Shown here piece after piece: positions 8,907 to 17,505 of a stretch of DNA of 64,000 bases. Position 1 is the first letter of the stretch; every line of letters begins with the position of its first letter. The position numbers and the translations under genes were made by a program. The notes under the pieces were generated by a model. That model was not told where the DNA came from, did no database searches, and saw nothing but the letters and a program-made list of their open reading frames with translations. This stretch comes from Sediminibacterium sp. C3 (lineage in GTDB: Bacteria > Bacteroidota > Bacteroidia > Chitinophagales > Chitinophagaceae), in the NCBI RefSeq assembly GCF_000508085.1, contig NZ_KI669560.1, positions 2,788,254-2,852,253 of the forward strand. The letters run 5' to 3'.

Positions 8907-11900
8907 TTACGCATCCTTACCATGACAAGACTTAAACTTCTTGCCACTACCACAAGGACAAGGATCATTTCTTCCAATCTTCGGTCCTACTTTAACCGGC
9001 TCCTGTTTTACCGGAATAGGATCGTAATAATCATTTTCATTGGCACCGTATTCCTGACCCGCAGCATCTACCTGGTCTTTATTGGCACTCAATTTACTCA
9101 TATCGGTTTTTTCCTGACGACCTTCCTGCAGTGCATCACCACTTGCTAAAGGAATAGAGGAATGACAAAGGAACTGAACAATTTCTCTGTTCACTTCATT
9201 GTCCATTTTGCGGAACAATTCAAAAGCTTCCATCTTATAAATAACCAATGGATCTTTTTGTTCGTAAGTAGCTGTTTGTACGCTCTGCTTTAAATCATCC
9301 ATAGCACGCAAATGCTCTTTCCATGCATTGTCAATAAAGGCAAGTGTTACAGTTCTTTCCAATGCACTCAAGAGTTCAGCACCATTGGTCTTCAAGGTCT
9401 TTTCCATATTGGCCAATGCCTGAATCTGACGTTTGCCATCTGTAAAAGGAACAATTACATTATCAATATGAGCACCTTGTTCCAACTGAATATTCTTGAA
9501 TACAGGAACTGCCTGCACCATCATATCCTGCTTACGTTTTTCGTACTGCGTAACTGCTTCTGTATATAATTTTTCAGCTACCTGTTGTTGATTACTCTTG
9601 TTGAATTCTTCTTCTGTAATAGTAGTATCAACACCAAAATGCAGAATAGCAGCTAATTTAAATTGTTCAAAATCATTCTGGTCTCTGAAGTTCACAACCA
9701 ATGATTCTGCTACCGCGTACATGGCATTATCTAAATCCAATGCCAGTCTTTCTCCAAACAAAGCGTGGTTACGCTTGGTATAAATAACGGTACGCTGCTT
9801 ATTCATTACATCATCATACTCCAGCAAACGTTTACGAATACCAAAGTTGTTTTCTTCTACTTTTCTTTGCGCTCTCTCAATAGATTTGGTAATCATGCTG
9901 GCCTGGATTACTTCGCCTTCCTTGTATCCGGCAAAGTCCATCACTTTGGCAATTCTTTCACTGCCAAACATTCGCATCAAATCATCTTCTAAAGAAACAA
10001 AGAACAAGGAAGAACCCGGATCACCCTGACGACCCGCACGACCTCTTAACTGACGGTCTACTCTTCGCGACTCGTGTCTTTCTGTACCCAATATAGCCAA
10101 ACCGCCAGCTTCCTTCACCCCTGGTCCTAGTTTAATATCAGTACCTCTACCAGCCATATTCGTTGCAATAGTTACCGCTCCGGCCAAACCAGCTTCTGCA
10201 ACAATCTGAGCTTCACGGGAGTGTTGCTTAGCGTTCAACACGTTGTGTGGAATTTGTTTCTGACGCAACATTCTGCTCAGCAATTCACTCACTTCCACAG
10301 ATGTAGTACCTACCAGAACCGGACGACCCGCTTCACGTAAGGTTACAATCTCATCAATCACTGCACCAAACTTCTCACGCTTGGTCTTATAAATTTTATC
10401 TTCTTCGTCTTTTCTAATCGCAGGCACATTGGTTGGAATGCTCACCACATCCAGCTTATAGATATCCCATAATTCAGCTGCTTCTGTTTCAGCCGTACCG
10501 GTCATACCCGCCAGCTTATGGTACATTCTGAAATAGTTCTGTAAAGTAACAGTAGCATAGGTTTGCGTAGCCGCTTCAATCTTTACATTTTCCTTCGCTT
10601 CAATCGCCTGGTGCAATCCATCAGAATATCTTCTGCCATCCAGAATACGACCCGTTTGTTCGTCTACAATTTTCACCGCACCATCCAGCACAACGTATTC
10701 AACATCCTTGTCAAATAAGGTATAGGCTTTTAGTAATTGCTGCACTGTATGAATACGATCTGCTTTTACAGAGTATTCATTAATCAACTGCTCTTTTCTT
10801 GCCAGCTTCTGGTCTGCAGGTAAGGAAGCGTCGTTATCAATGGCAGCCAATCCTAAACTGATATCAGGCAAAACAAAGAAATGTGGATCTTCACCCTGAC
10901 CGGTAATCAATTGAATACCCTTATCGGTTAATTCAACAGAGTTGTTCTTTTCATCTATGTAGAAGTATAGCTCTTCATCGGCCTTGGGCATTTCGCGTTG
11001 CTGATCGGCCAGATAATAATTCTCTGCTTTCTGCAATTTCACACGATTACCGGGCTCACTTAAAAACTTAATCAAAGCACTGTTCTTAGGCAAACCACGA
11101 TGCGCTCTGAACAAAGCCAGGCCACCATCTTTAGGATCATCGTTGCCTTCTGCAAATTTCTTTTTCGCTTCGGTTAAAAACTGAAGGGTTGCTTTCTTCT
11201 GCGCTTCTACCAGTTTTTCAATTCTTGGTTTCAAAGCAAAGAACTGCTGCTCTCCGGTTTGGTATCCGATAGGACCAGAAATAATCAACGGCGTTCTGGC
11301 ATCGTCAATTAAAACGGAATCGACTTCATCCACCATCGCAAAATGGTGTTTGCGCTGTACCATTTCTTCCGGACTATGCACCATATTATCACGCAGGTAG
11401 TCAAAACCAAATTCGTTATTGGTACCATATGTAATGTCCGCCAGGTAAGCTTTTCGTCTAGATTCGCTGTTGGGTTCGTGCTTATCAATACAATCAACGG
11501 TTAATCCCAACCATTCAAACAAAGTACCATTCCACTCGCTGTCGCGCTTGGCCAGGTAATCGTTCACTGTTACTACGTGAACACCTTCCCCTGCCAATGC
11601 ATTCAGATATGCCGGTAAAGTAGACACCAATGTTTTACCCTCACCCGTTGCCATTTCAGCAATTTTTCCTGAGTGCAACACAGATCCCCCGATTAGCTGC
11701 ACATCATAATGCACCATGTTCCAGGTAACTTTTGCACCAGCTGCTGTCCAGGAGTTTTTGAAAACCGATTCATTTCCACGAATGGTTACGTATTCTTTTT
11801 TAACACTTAGATCTCTGTCGAGCGGAGTAGCCGTAGAAACCAACTCTTCGTTTTCCTTGAATCTTCTGGCTGCTTCTTTAATCACTGCGAAAGCCTCCGG

Positions 11901-12227
11901 CTGAATCATTGCAAGGGCTTCTTCAATTTTTTTATCGCGGTCTTTTTTTAATTTATCAATCTGCTTGTACAAAGCATCTCTGCCATGGATATCCGATTCC
12001 GGCAATGCTTCTGCATTGGCTTTTTCTGCAGCAATGGCTGCATCCACTTCTTTCAGGTGATCCTGAATACGGGCTTTGAACTCAACCGTTTTATTCCTTA
12101 GTTCATCATTGGTTAATGACTGATATTGCTGAAAAAACTGATTGGTTTTATGAATGATGGGCATAATCTGCTGCACATCTTTTTCACTCTTACTACCCCC
12201 GAATAACTTAGAAATAAACTTCAACAT
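8907..12227 (-). CDS. secA: Preprotein translocase ATPase SecA
   Basis: 1106-residue motor that drives unfolded preproteins through SecYEG at the inner membrane. Motifs in order: Walker A in MATGEGKTLVSTLPAYL, the DEVDSVLIDDARTPLI Walker B region, GTDIKLGPGV, RRVDRQLRGRAGRQGDPG, and a C-terminal SEC-C zinc finger (DPCPCGSGKKFKSCHG) that binds SecB or ribosomes. An extra block of roughly 150 residues in the first nucleotide-binding domain (around PRIEKLVEAQKKA to KADEELYFYIDEK) makes it longer than the E. coli protein, as is usual in Bacteroidota. I chose the ATG at 12227 (MLKFISKLFGGSKSEKDV); a codon 13 positions upstream is in frame but adds no family sequence. Confidence 0.98.
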   Translation of the reverse strand: MLKFISKLFGGSKSEKDVQQIMPIIHKTNQFFQQYQSLTNDELRNKTVEFKARIQDHLKEVDAAIAAEKANAEALPESDIHGRDALYKQIDKLKKDRDKKIEEALAMIQPEAFAVIKEAARRFKENEELVSTATPLDRDLSVKKEYVTIRGNESVFKNSWTAAGAKVTWNMVHYDVQLIGGSVLHSGKIAEMATGEGKTLVSTLPAYLNALAGEGVHVVTVNDYLAKRDSEWNGTLFEWLGLTVDCIDKHEPNSESRRKAYLADITYGTNNEFGFDYLRDNMVHSPEEMVQRKHHFAMVDEVDSVLIDDARTPLIISGPIGYQTGEQQFFALKPRIEKLVEAQKKATLQFLTEAKKKFAEGNDDPKDGGLALFRAHRGLPKNSALIKFLSEPGNRVKLQKAENYYLADQQREMPKADEELYFYIDEKNNSVELTDKGIQLITGQGEDPHFFVLPDISLGLAAIDNDASLPADQKLARKEQLINEYSVKADRIHTVQQLLKAYTLFDKDVEYVVLDGAVKIVDEQTGRILDGRRYSDGLHQAIEAKENVKIEAATQTYATVTLQNYFRMYHKLAGMTGTAETEAAELWDIYKLDVVSIPTNVPAIRKDEEDKIYKTKREKFGAVIDEIVTLREAGRPVLVGTTSVEVSELLSRMLRQKQIPHNVLNAKQHSREAQIVAEAGLAGAVTIATNMAGRGTDIKLGPGVKEAGGLAILGTERHESRRVDRQLRGRAGRQGDPGSSLFFVSLEDDLMRMFGSERIAKVMDFAGYKEGEVIQASMITKSIERAQRKVEENNFGIRKRLLEYDDVMNKQRTVIYTKRNHALFGERLALDLDNAMYAVAESLVVNFRDQNDFEQFKLAAILHFGVDTTITEEEFNKSNQQQVAEKLYTEAVTQYEKRKQDMMVQAVPVFKNIQLEQGAHIDNVIVPFTDGKRQIQALANMEKTLKTNGAELLSALERTVTLAFIDNAWKEHLRAMDDLKQSVQTATYEQKDPLVIYKMEAFELFRKMDNEVNREIVQFLCHSSIPLASGDALQEGRQEKTDMSKLSANKDQVDAAGQEYGANENDYYDPIPVKQEPVKVGPKIGRNDPCPCGSGKKFKSCHGKDA

Positions 12228-12319
12228 ATTTTTTAAAATGCTCTGGTACAAAATTTTAACAGTCAAACAGTGTGCGAGAATTAATTTTTAGTCAATTTGG
12301 CACCCTGATTTAGAGCCGC

Positions 12320-12349
12320 CAAAGGTAAGGTTTTGAATTAAGAAGCAAA
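12320..12349 (-). promoter_or_regulatory. secA promoter (TTTG-N18-TACCTTTG)
   Basis: On the minus strand TTTG (12349-12346) is followed after 18 bp by TACCTTTG (12327-12320), both matching the Bacteroidota consensus. It predicts a leader of about 90 nt before the secA ATG. The upstream element covers the first base of the divergent gene at 12349. Confidence 0.7.
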
Positions 12350-13011
12350 TGAAGCAGATAACTATTCTATCAACGGTCATAATATTGGGGTTAATGGTAC
12401 CCTTTACAGGGGGAGCACAAACGGCTGAAAACCAGGACCCGCCTAGAGACAGCAGCATGGTTCTGAACAAGCAACTGCTGCAACAATGGAGCGACTCCAT
12501 TGCTGCCGACAGATACAATCAAAATAAAACAAATATGACCATTCTGGCAGCCTGGGCCGGGGTCAATATTATTCAGGGGGCTATTTCGGCTACCAATGCA
12601 ACTGGCTCGGGACCCTATTTTTTCAGAATGAATGCTTACTGGAATGTGGTGAACCTGGGGATTGCCAGTTTGGGCTTGTTCCAGCTGCGTAAGGAACTGA
12701 ACAAGCAATATTCTTTAACACAAAACCACCTTGCCCAGCAAAAACTGGAAAAAATACTGCTGCTCAATACCGGACTTAATCTTGCTTATATAACCACAGG
12801 GCTGCTGTTGAAGGAAAACGGCAAAAGAATGAGCAATCTCCGAAATACCGGATTTGGCAATAGTTTGCTTCTGCAGGGGGCTTTTTTACTGGTTTTTGAC
12901 CTGGTTCAGTACGGGAACCACCGCAGGAATGGTAAATTATTGGAAACACAGCTCTCCAAACTCCAAATTCAGGCCGGCCCCAATGGCATCGGACTAAGTT
13001 TACCGATGTAA
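12349..13011 (+). CDS. Conserved hypothetical membrane protein with signal peptide
   Basis: 220 residues. An N-terminal signal or anchor segment (TILSTVIILGLMVPFTGGAQ) is followed by a polar helix and then four hydrophobic segments (ILAAWAGVNIIQGAISA, YWNVVNLGIASLGLFQL, LLLNTGLNLAYITTGLLL, SLLLQGAFLLVFDLVQYG), with a basic linker between them. The layout resembles small four-helix proteins seen in Chitinophagaceae, but I cannot name a characterised family. It is divergent from secA with a very short intergenic space, and reads toward atpG, which has its own promoter 17 nt after this stop. Confidence 0.7.
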   Translation: MKQITILSTVIILGLMVPFTGGAQTAENQDPPRDSSMVLNKQLLQQWSDSIAADRYNQNKTNMTILAAWAGVNIIQGAISATNATGSGPYFFRMNAYWNVVNLGIASLGLFQLRKELNKQYSLTQNHLAQQKLEKILLLNTGLNLAYITTGLLLKENGKRMSNLRNTGFGNSLLLQGAFLLVFDLVQYGNHRRNGKLLETQLSKLQIQAGPNGIGLSLPM

Positions 13012-13027
13012 ATTATCGGGAAAGTTA

Positions 13028-13058
13028 TTGGAATATATGGCCATTTCAGCTACTTTTG
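13028..13058 (+). promoter_or_regulatory. atpG promoter (TTG-N20-TACTTTTG)
   Basis: TTG (13028-13030), a 20-bp spacer and TACTTTTG (13051-13058) match the Bacteroidota consensus fully. It predicts a leader of about 30 nt before the atpG ATG and separates atpG from the upstream hypothetical gene. Confidence 0.7.
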
Positions 13059-13091
13059 CAACCCGTTAGACTTAACAATTAAAGCGATACG

Positions 13092-13973
13092 ATGGCAGGT
13101 CAATTAAAAGAGGTTAGAAACCGAATCAAGAGTGTACAAAGTACGCAGCAGATTACAAAAGCGATGAAAATGGTAAGTGCGGCCAAATTGCGCCGTGCAC
13201 AGGATGCTATTACCCAAATGCGTCCTTATGCCCAGAAATTGCAGGAAATGCTGAGCAATATTGTAAGCAATATTGAAGGTGGTGCTACGCTTGCGTTGGC
13301 GGAAGAAAGACCTGTTGAAAAAGTATTGTTGATTGTAATTACTTCCGACAGAGGATTATGTGGTGGTTACAATGCCAACCTGGTTAAATTGGCCAAGAAC
13401 ACCGTGGCAGAAAAATACGCCAGTCAGTTCAGCAAAGGCAATGTAACTGTTTGGAACATTGGAAAGAAAGGCTGGGAAAGTTTAACCAAAGCCGGATACA
13501 ATACCAACGACCAATTCAAAGATATTTACCTAAACCTGAATTTTGAAGCTGTTCAGGCTGCTGCACAGGCTGCCATGAAAGGATTTGAGCAGAAAGAATT
13601 TGATGCAGTTGAAATCATTTATAGCGAATTTAAAAATGCGGCTACACAGGTTTTCGTAGCAGAACAATTCCTGCCTATTCCTAAGATGGCGCCAAAGGCC
13701 GGAAGCAAAAAAGCAGACTTTATTTTTGAGCCAGCAAAGGATATCCTGATTGCTGAATTAATGCCAAAGATTTTAAATACCCAATTATTCAAAGCAGTAT
13801 TAGACGGCAGTGCCAGTGAACATGGTGCACGTATGACTGCAATGGATAAGGCAAGTGAGAACGCAAACGAATTACTGAAGTCTTTAAAAATCAGTTACAA
13901 CCGTGCGCGTCAGGCTGCCATTACAACAGAGTTGACAGAAATCGTGAGCGGAGCCGCTGCATTACAAGGATAA
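13092..13973 (+). CDS. atpG: F1Fo ATP synthase gamma subunit
   Basis: 293-residue central-stalk subunit that couples rotation in Fo to catalysis in F1. The N-terminal helix (RNRIKSVQSTQQITKAMKMV, then SAAKLRRAQ), the TSDRGLCGGYNANL segment and the C-terminal helix (ASENANELLKSLKISYNRAR and following TTELTEIVSGAAAL) are the three diagnostic regions. The usual neighbours atpA, atpH or atpD are absent on both sides: secA lies upstream and scpB 15 nt downstream. So gamma is encoded apart from at least part of the ATP synthase operon, under its own promoter. Confidence 0.97.
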   Translation: MAGQLKEVRNRIKSVQSTQQITKAMKMVSAAKLRRAQDAITQMRPYAQKLQEMLSNIVSNIEGGATLALAEERPVEKVLLIVITSDRGLCGGYNANLVKLAKNTVAEKYASQFSKGNVTVWNIGKKGWESLTKAGYNTNDQFKDIYLNLNFEAVQAAAQAAMKGFEQKEFDAVEIIYSEFKNAATQVFVAEQFLPIPKMAPKAGSKKADFIFEPAKDILIAELMPKILNTQLFKAVLDGSASEHGARMTAMDKASENANELLKSLKISYNRARQAAITTELTEIVSGAAALQG

Positions 13974-13988
13974 TTCTACACAATCATT

Positions 13989-14855
13989 ATGGAATTAAGC
14001 GAGATCATACCGCATATTGAAGTGCTTATTTTTGCCAGTGAAAAACCATTGACTTCACTGGATATTGTGGAACTCATCAACAATAGTTTTGGGTTTCTGG
14101 AAGAGCGAATTTCATTGGACCAGGTAGAGACCGCTGTAGAAGGCATCCGTGAAAAATATGCCGCTGAATTTTACCCTTTTGAAGTAAGGGAAAGTGGTGG
14201 TGGATGGCAATTCCTAACCAAGAAAGATTACCATAAAACCATCGCACAATTAAATGGTGACAAATTTTTGAAGCGACTGTCTAATGCGGCTTTGGAAACA
14301 CTTGCCATTATTGCCTATAAACAACCGATTACTAAAGGGGAAATTGAAGCCATCCGTGGTGTAAACAGCGATTACTCTATTCAGAAATTGCTGGAAAAAG
14401 AATTAATCCTGATTAGTGGCAGAAACGAACAATTGCCCGGCAAGCCTCTGGTATACGCTACTTCCAAGACCTTTATGGACTATTTTGGTATCAATAGTGC
14501 TGCTGATCTTCCCAAGATCAAGGAAGTATTGGCCGACCAGATTGTGGAAGGCACTATTGTAAAACCTGAAGACTTTACAGATGCCAATGTAAGCGCATCC
14601 CTTTCGGAAGAATATCCTACTGATGAATCAATCATTGATGGAGATGTTTCTTCTTTAACTGTAAACGAAGACGGCACACTAATGGTCGCCAGCGAAGAAA
14701 CCACATACGAATCAACAGAATTCTCTGAAGAATCAGATTTGAATCAGGAGGAAGCCGAAGATGCTGACGCAGATTCCGATAACGATTTTGAAGAAAGCGA
14801 TTCTAACGAAAATCCTGAGGACGAAAATTCGACTGACGAAAATCCAACTGAGTAA
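13989..14855 (+). CDS. scpB: Segregation and condensation protein ScpB, with long acidic tail
   Basis: 288 residues. The first ~190 form the two winged-helix domains of ScpB (IPHIEVLIFASEKPLTSLDI, LKRLSNAALETLAIIAYKQP, then ITKGEIEAIRGVNSDYSIQKLL and GKPLVYATSKTFMDYFG), the kleisin-associated subunit of the SMC-ScpAB condensin. The remaining ~100 residues are low-complexity and strongly acidic (Glu, Asp, Ser, Asn, Thr rich), probably disordered, and longer than in the short ScpB proteins of Firmicutes. It starts 15 nt after atpG and is probably cotranscribed with it; scpA is not in the window. Confidence 0.94.
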   Translation: MELSEIIPHIEVLIFASEKPLTSLDIVELINNSFGFLEERISLDQVETAVEGIREKYAAEFYPFEVRESGGGWQFLTKKDYHKTIAQLNGDKFLKRLSNAALETLAIIAYKQPITKGEIEAIRGVNSDYSIQKLLEKELILISGRNEQLPGKPLVYATSKTFMDYFGINSAADLPKIKEVLADQIVEGTIVKPEDFTDANVSASLSEEYPTDESIIDGDVSSLTVNEDGTLMVASEETTYESTEFSEESDLNQEEAEDADADSDNDFEESDSNENPEDENSTDENPTE

Positions 14856-14857
14856 GA

Positions 14858-14886
14858 TTGATGAAAGACTTCTTGGATTATCTTTG
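14858..14886 (+). promoter_or_regulatory. lysA promoter (TTG-N18-TATCTTTG), 4 bp from the ATG
   Basis: TTG (14858-14860) and TATCTTTG (14879-14886) are separated by 18 bp and match the Bacteroidota consensus exactly. The box ends 4 nt before the lysA ATG, so the mRNA would start at or within a base or two of the start codon. Confidence 0.65.
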
Positions 14887-14890
14887 ATGC

Positions 14891-16099
14891 ATGTCTTTAC
14901 GTATTTCGAACGAACAGCTCCTGGCAGCTGTCAAGGAGTTTGGCACTCCACTGTATGTGTACCATGCAGAAAAAATAACCGAACAATACCAAACGCTTCA
15001 AAATGCATTTAAGGGTGTGTATGCCCGATTCTTTTATGCATGTAAGGCATTAACCAATATTGCTGTCTTAAAACATATTCACAGTATTGGATGCAATATT
15101 GACTGCAGTTCCATCAACGAAGTATACATCGCATTAAAAGCTGGCTTTGCTCCGGAACAAATATTATATACCAGCAATGGTATTGCCTTTGATGAAATTG
15201 CCGCTGCAGTGGAAGCAGGCGTTTCTGTGAATATTGACAGCTTAAGTAATCTGGAAAAATTCGGAAAAGCCTATGGCAACCGTTATCCGGTAGGGATCAG
15301 AATCAGGCCCAATATTATGGCCGGAGGAAATTTAAAAATTTCTACCGGACACGATAATAGTAAATTCGGCATTCCGCTGGAACAACTTTCTGAAATCCTT
15401 GCATTGAAAGACCAATACAAAATGCGCATCAACTGCCTGCACGTGCATACGGGCAGTGAAATTAAAGACGTTGATGTATTTATAAAGGTTGCTGATTTGT
15501 TTTTTGAACTGGTCCCATCATTTCCTGATTTACAGGTACTCGACATGGGAGGCGGCTTCAAAGTGCCTTATCAGGAGGGAGAAAAAGGCACCGATATTTC
15601 TTTATTGGCACAAAAAGTAGGTGAAGCGCTGGAGCGATTTGAAAAGGTTTACCAGAAAAAATTTCAGGTATGGTTCGAGCCGGGAAAATATATCGTTAGT
15701 GAGTGTGGTTATTTTTTAACTACAGTGAATGTATTGAAAGAAACGGGTACGGTTTGTTTTGCCGGCGTTAACAGTGGATTCAATCATTTGATTCGCCCCA
15801 TGTTCTACGAAGCCTATCACCATATACGCAATCTTAGCAATCCTGAAGGCACACCTAAGAAATATGCTGTTACCGGAAATATCTGCGAAACAGACAATTT
15901 TGCCTGGGACAGACCCATCGCCGAAATCAGGGAGAATGATGTGCTGGTAATGGAGAATGCCGGAGCCTATGGCTTTGAAATGGGCAGCAATTACAACGCC
16001 AGATTTTTACCGGCACAGGTTTTGTTTAGAAACAACCAGATGCAATTGATTCGCAGAAGAGATACGCTGGATGATGTAATAAAAAATCAAATCTTCTAA
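14891..16099 (+). CDS. lysA: Diaminopimelate decarboxylase
   Basis: 402-residue PLP enzyme of fold type III that converts meso-diaminopimelate to lysine. The PLP lysine is in FFYACKALTN; other family motifs are HVHTGSEI, DMGGGFKVPYQEG, WFEPGKYIVSECGYFLTTV, the substrate-binding ICETDNFAWDRP and MENAGAYGFEMGSNYNARF near the C-terminus. An alternative ATG 4 nt upstream (14887) is out of frame. Starting at 14891 leaves almost no room for a leader after the promoter box. It is 35 nt after scpB and 36 nt before the ABC ATPase gene; no other lysine gene is nearby. Confidence 0.96.
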   Translation: MSLRISNEQLLAAVKEFGTPLYVYHAEKITEQYQTLQNAFKGVYARFFYACKALTNIAVLKHIHSIGCNIDCSSINEVYIALKAGFAPEQILYTSNGIAFDEIAAAVEAGVSVNIDSLSNLEKFGKAYGNRYPVGIRIRPNIMAGGNLKISTGHDNSKFGIPLEQLSEILALKDQYKMRINCLHVHTGSEIKDVDVFIKVADLFFELVPSFPDLQVLDMGGGFKVPYQEGEKGTDISLLAQKVGEALERFEKVYQKKFQVWFEPGKYIVSECGYFLTTVNVLKETGTVCFAGVNSGFNHLIRPMFYEAYHHIRNLSNPEGTPKKYAVTGNICETDNFAWDRPIAEIRENDVLVMENAGAYGFEMGSNYNARFLPAQVLFRNNQMQLIRRRDTLDDVIKNQIF

Positions 16100-16135
16100 G
16101 AATTTAGTAGCTTACCAAAACATCGTTGCAGCAAC

Positions 16136-16912
16136 ATGATTGTATTAAAAAATATCAGTAAAAGTTTTGATGAAAGGGTGATTATCCAGGGCATTGATGC
16201 TGTTATGGAAAGTGGCAAGTGCAACCTGATCATTGGAAGCAGCGGAAGTGGTAAAACGGTACTCACCAAATGCATTGTGGGTCTTATTCAACCCGACGAA
16301 GGAGGCATAATAGAATATAACGGTCAGGATATTGTACAAATGGATGATAAAGCCCTGAAAGTTGTGCGCCAGCAGATTGGCATGTTGTTTCAGGGGAACG
16401 CATTATTTGATTCCATGACCGTTCAGGAGAATATTAAGTTTCCACTGGATATGTTCACCAAACTAACCCATGGTGAAAAACTGAAAAAGGTTGACGAAGT
16501 ACTCGAAAGAGTGAATTTAAGCAACGCACATAAAAGATTTCCTGCTGAAATCAGCGGTGGAATGAAAAAGAGAGTAGGCATTGCCCGCTCTATCGTTTTA
16601 AATCCTAAATATCTATTCTGTGATGAGCCCAACTCCGGGTTGGATCCTTTAACATCGCTGGTGATTGACAAATTAATCCGGGAAATCACCATAGAGTATC
16701 AAATGACTACTGTAGTGGTAACGCATGATATGAATAGCGTAATGGAAATCGGAGACCATATTTTATACCTGTACAACGGAAAAAAACAATGGGAAGGATC
16801 CAACAAAGACATCATTTTCAGTAAGGACCAACTACTCAACGATTTCATTTTCGCTTCCGAATTCCTTCAGGACGCAAAACAAATGCGCATGCAGGAAGCC
16901 GGGAATCAATAG
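16136..16912 (+). CDS. mlaF: ABC transporter ATP-binding protein, MlaF-like
   Basis: 258-residue nucleotide-binding subunit most like MlaF, the ATPase of phospholipid-transport ABC complexes. Walker A is GSSGSGKT (about residues 35-42), the Q-loop is GMLFQGNALFDSMTVQENI, the signature is EISGGMKKRVGIAR, Walker B is YLFCDEPNSGLDP and the switch histidine is in VVVTHDMNSV. FQGNALFDSMTV and SGGMKKR are typical of the MlaF/Ttg2A group. The probable permease partner, mlaE at 2581-3318, lies on the opposite strand. A small GTTGC-A-GCAAC repeat touches its start codon. The gene symbol rests on similarity only. Confidence 0.88.
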   Translation: MIVLKNISKSFDERVIIQGIDAVMESGKCNLIIGSSGSGKTVLTKCIVGLIQPDEGGIIEYNGQDIVQMDDKALKVVRQQIGMLFQGNALFDSMTVQENIKFPLDMFTKLTHGEKLKKVDEVLERVNLSNAHKRFPAEISGGMKKRVGIARSIVLNPKYLFCDEPNSGLDPLTSLVIDKLIREITIEYQMTTVVVTHDMNSVMEIGDHILYLYNGKKQWEGSNKDIIFSKDQLLNDFIFASEFLQDAKQMRMQEAGNQ

Positions 16913-16939
16913 CATTTTAAACATCAATTTATTACAGGC

Positions 16940-17449
16940 ATGAACTGGAAAAGAGGCTTACTGATTTGCACTTTGTTAATGACCATTGGCTTAGTAAATG
17001 CACAAACCCCTGTTGACAATCGCCCCAATTATGTAAAGAGTCCTGGTATACCCGCTTTTAAACTGGTGCTAACAGACAGCAGTTTGTTTACACATACCAT
17101 GATTCCTGCAGCAGAATATACCTGTATCGTTTATTTCAGTCCCGATTGCGGTCATTGCCAGTACGAGGCAGATCAAATGATCCGAAACATGGATAGCCTG
17201 AAAAATATTCAGTTTGTCTGGATCAGTTACAGAGACTTTCCCGACATTAAAGCCTTTGCCAGAAAGTATCAGTTTGACTTATATCCTAATATAATTACCG
17301 GAAGGGATCCGGAATACGCAGTTCCCAGCTTTTATCAGGTAAAATTCACGCCATTTGTAGCGCTGTACAATAAGGAGAAGCAATTTCTGAAAGTATGGGA
17401 ACAGGGTGTAGAAATACCTGAATTATTGCAATTTATTCACAAAAAATAA
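16940..17449 (+). CDS. Exported thioredoxin-fold (TlpA/AhpC-like) protein
   Basis: 169 residues with a signal peptide (MNWKRGLLICTLLMTIGLVNAQ) and a thioredoxin-like domain whose redox motif is CGHC in FSPDCGHCQYEADQM. The cis-proline region may be YQVKFTPFVALYNKEKQFLK. A periplasmic thiol-disulfide role is likely, but the partner is unknown. It starts 27 nt after the MlaF-like gene and is followed by the mdh promoter, so it closes that transcription unit. Confidence 0.85.
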   Translation: MNWKRGLLICTLLMTIGLVNAQTPVDNRPNYVKSPGIPAFKLVLTDSSLFTHTMIPAAEYTCIVYFSPDCGHCQYEADQMIRNMDSLKNIQFVWISYRDFPDIKAFARKYQFDLYPNIITGRDPEYAVPSFYQVKFTPFVALYNKEKQFLKVWEQGVEIPELLQFIHKK

Positions 17450-17461
17450 GCGGTACCCACG

Positions 17462-17469
17462 TACCTTTG
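17462..17469 (+). promoter_or_regulatory. Promoter -7 box (TACCTTTG) of mdh
   Basis: Exact TAnnTTTG match 36 nt before the mdh ATG, predicting a leader of about 32 nt. No TTG element is found at 17-23 nt upstream. Confidence 0.55.
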
Positions 17470-17505
17470 CACCACTCATTTTAACCACTTTAAATCATAC
17501 CGATT

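Noticed and set aside
16125-16135. GTTGC-A-GCAAC repeat next to the MlaF-like start codon
   Set aside because: Arms are only 5 bp with a 1-bp spacer, too short to support an operator or attenuator without other evidence.
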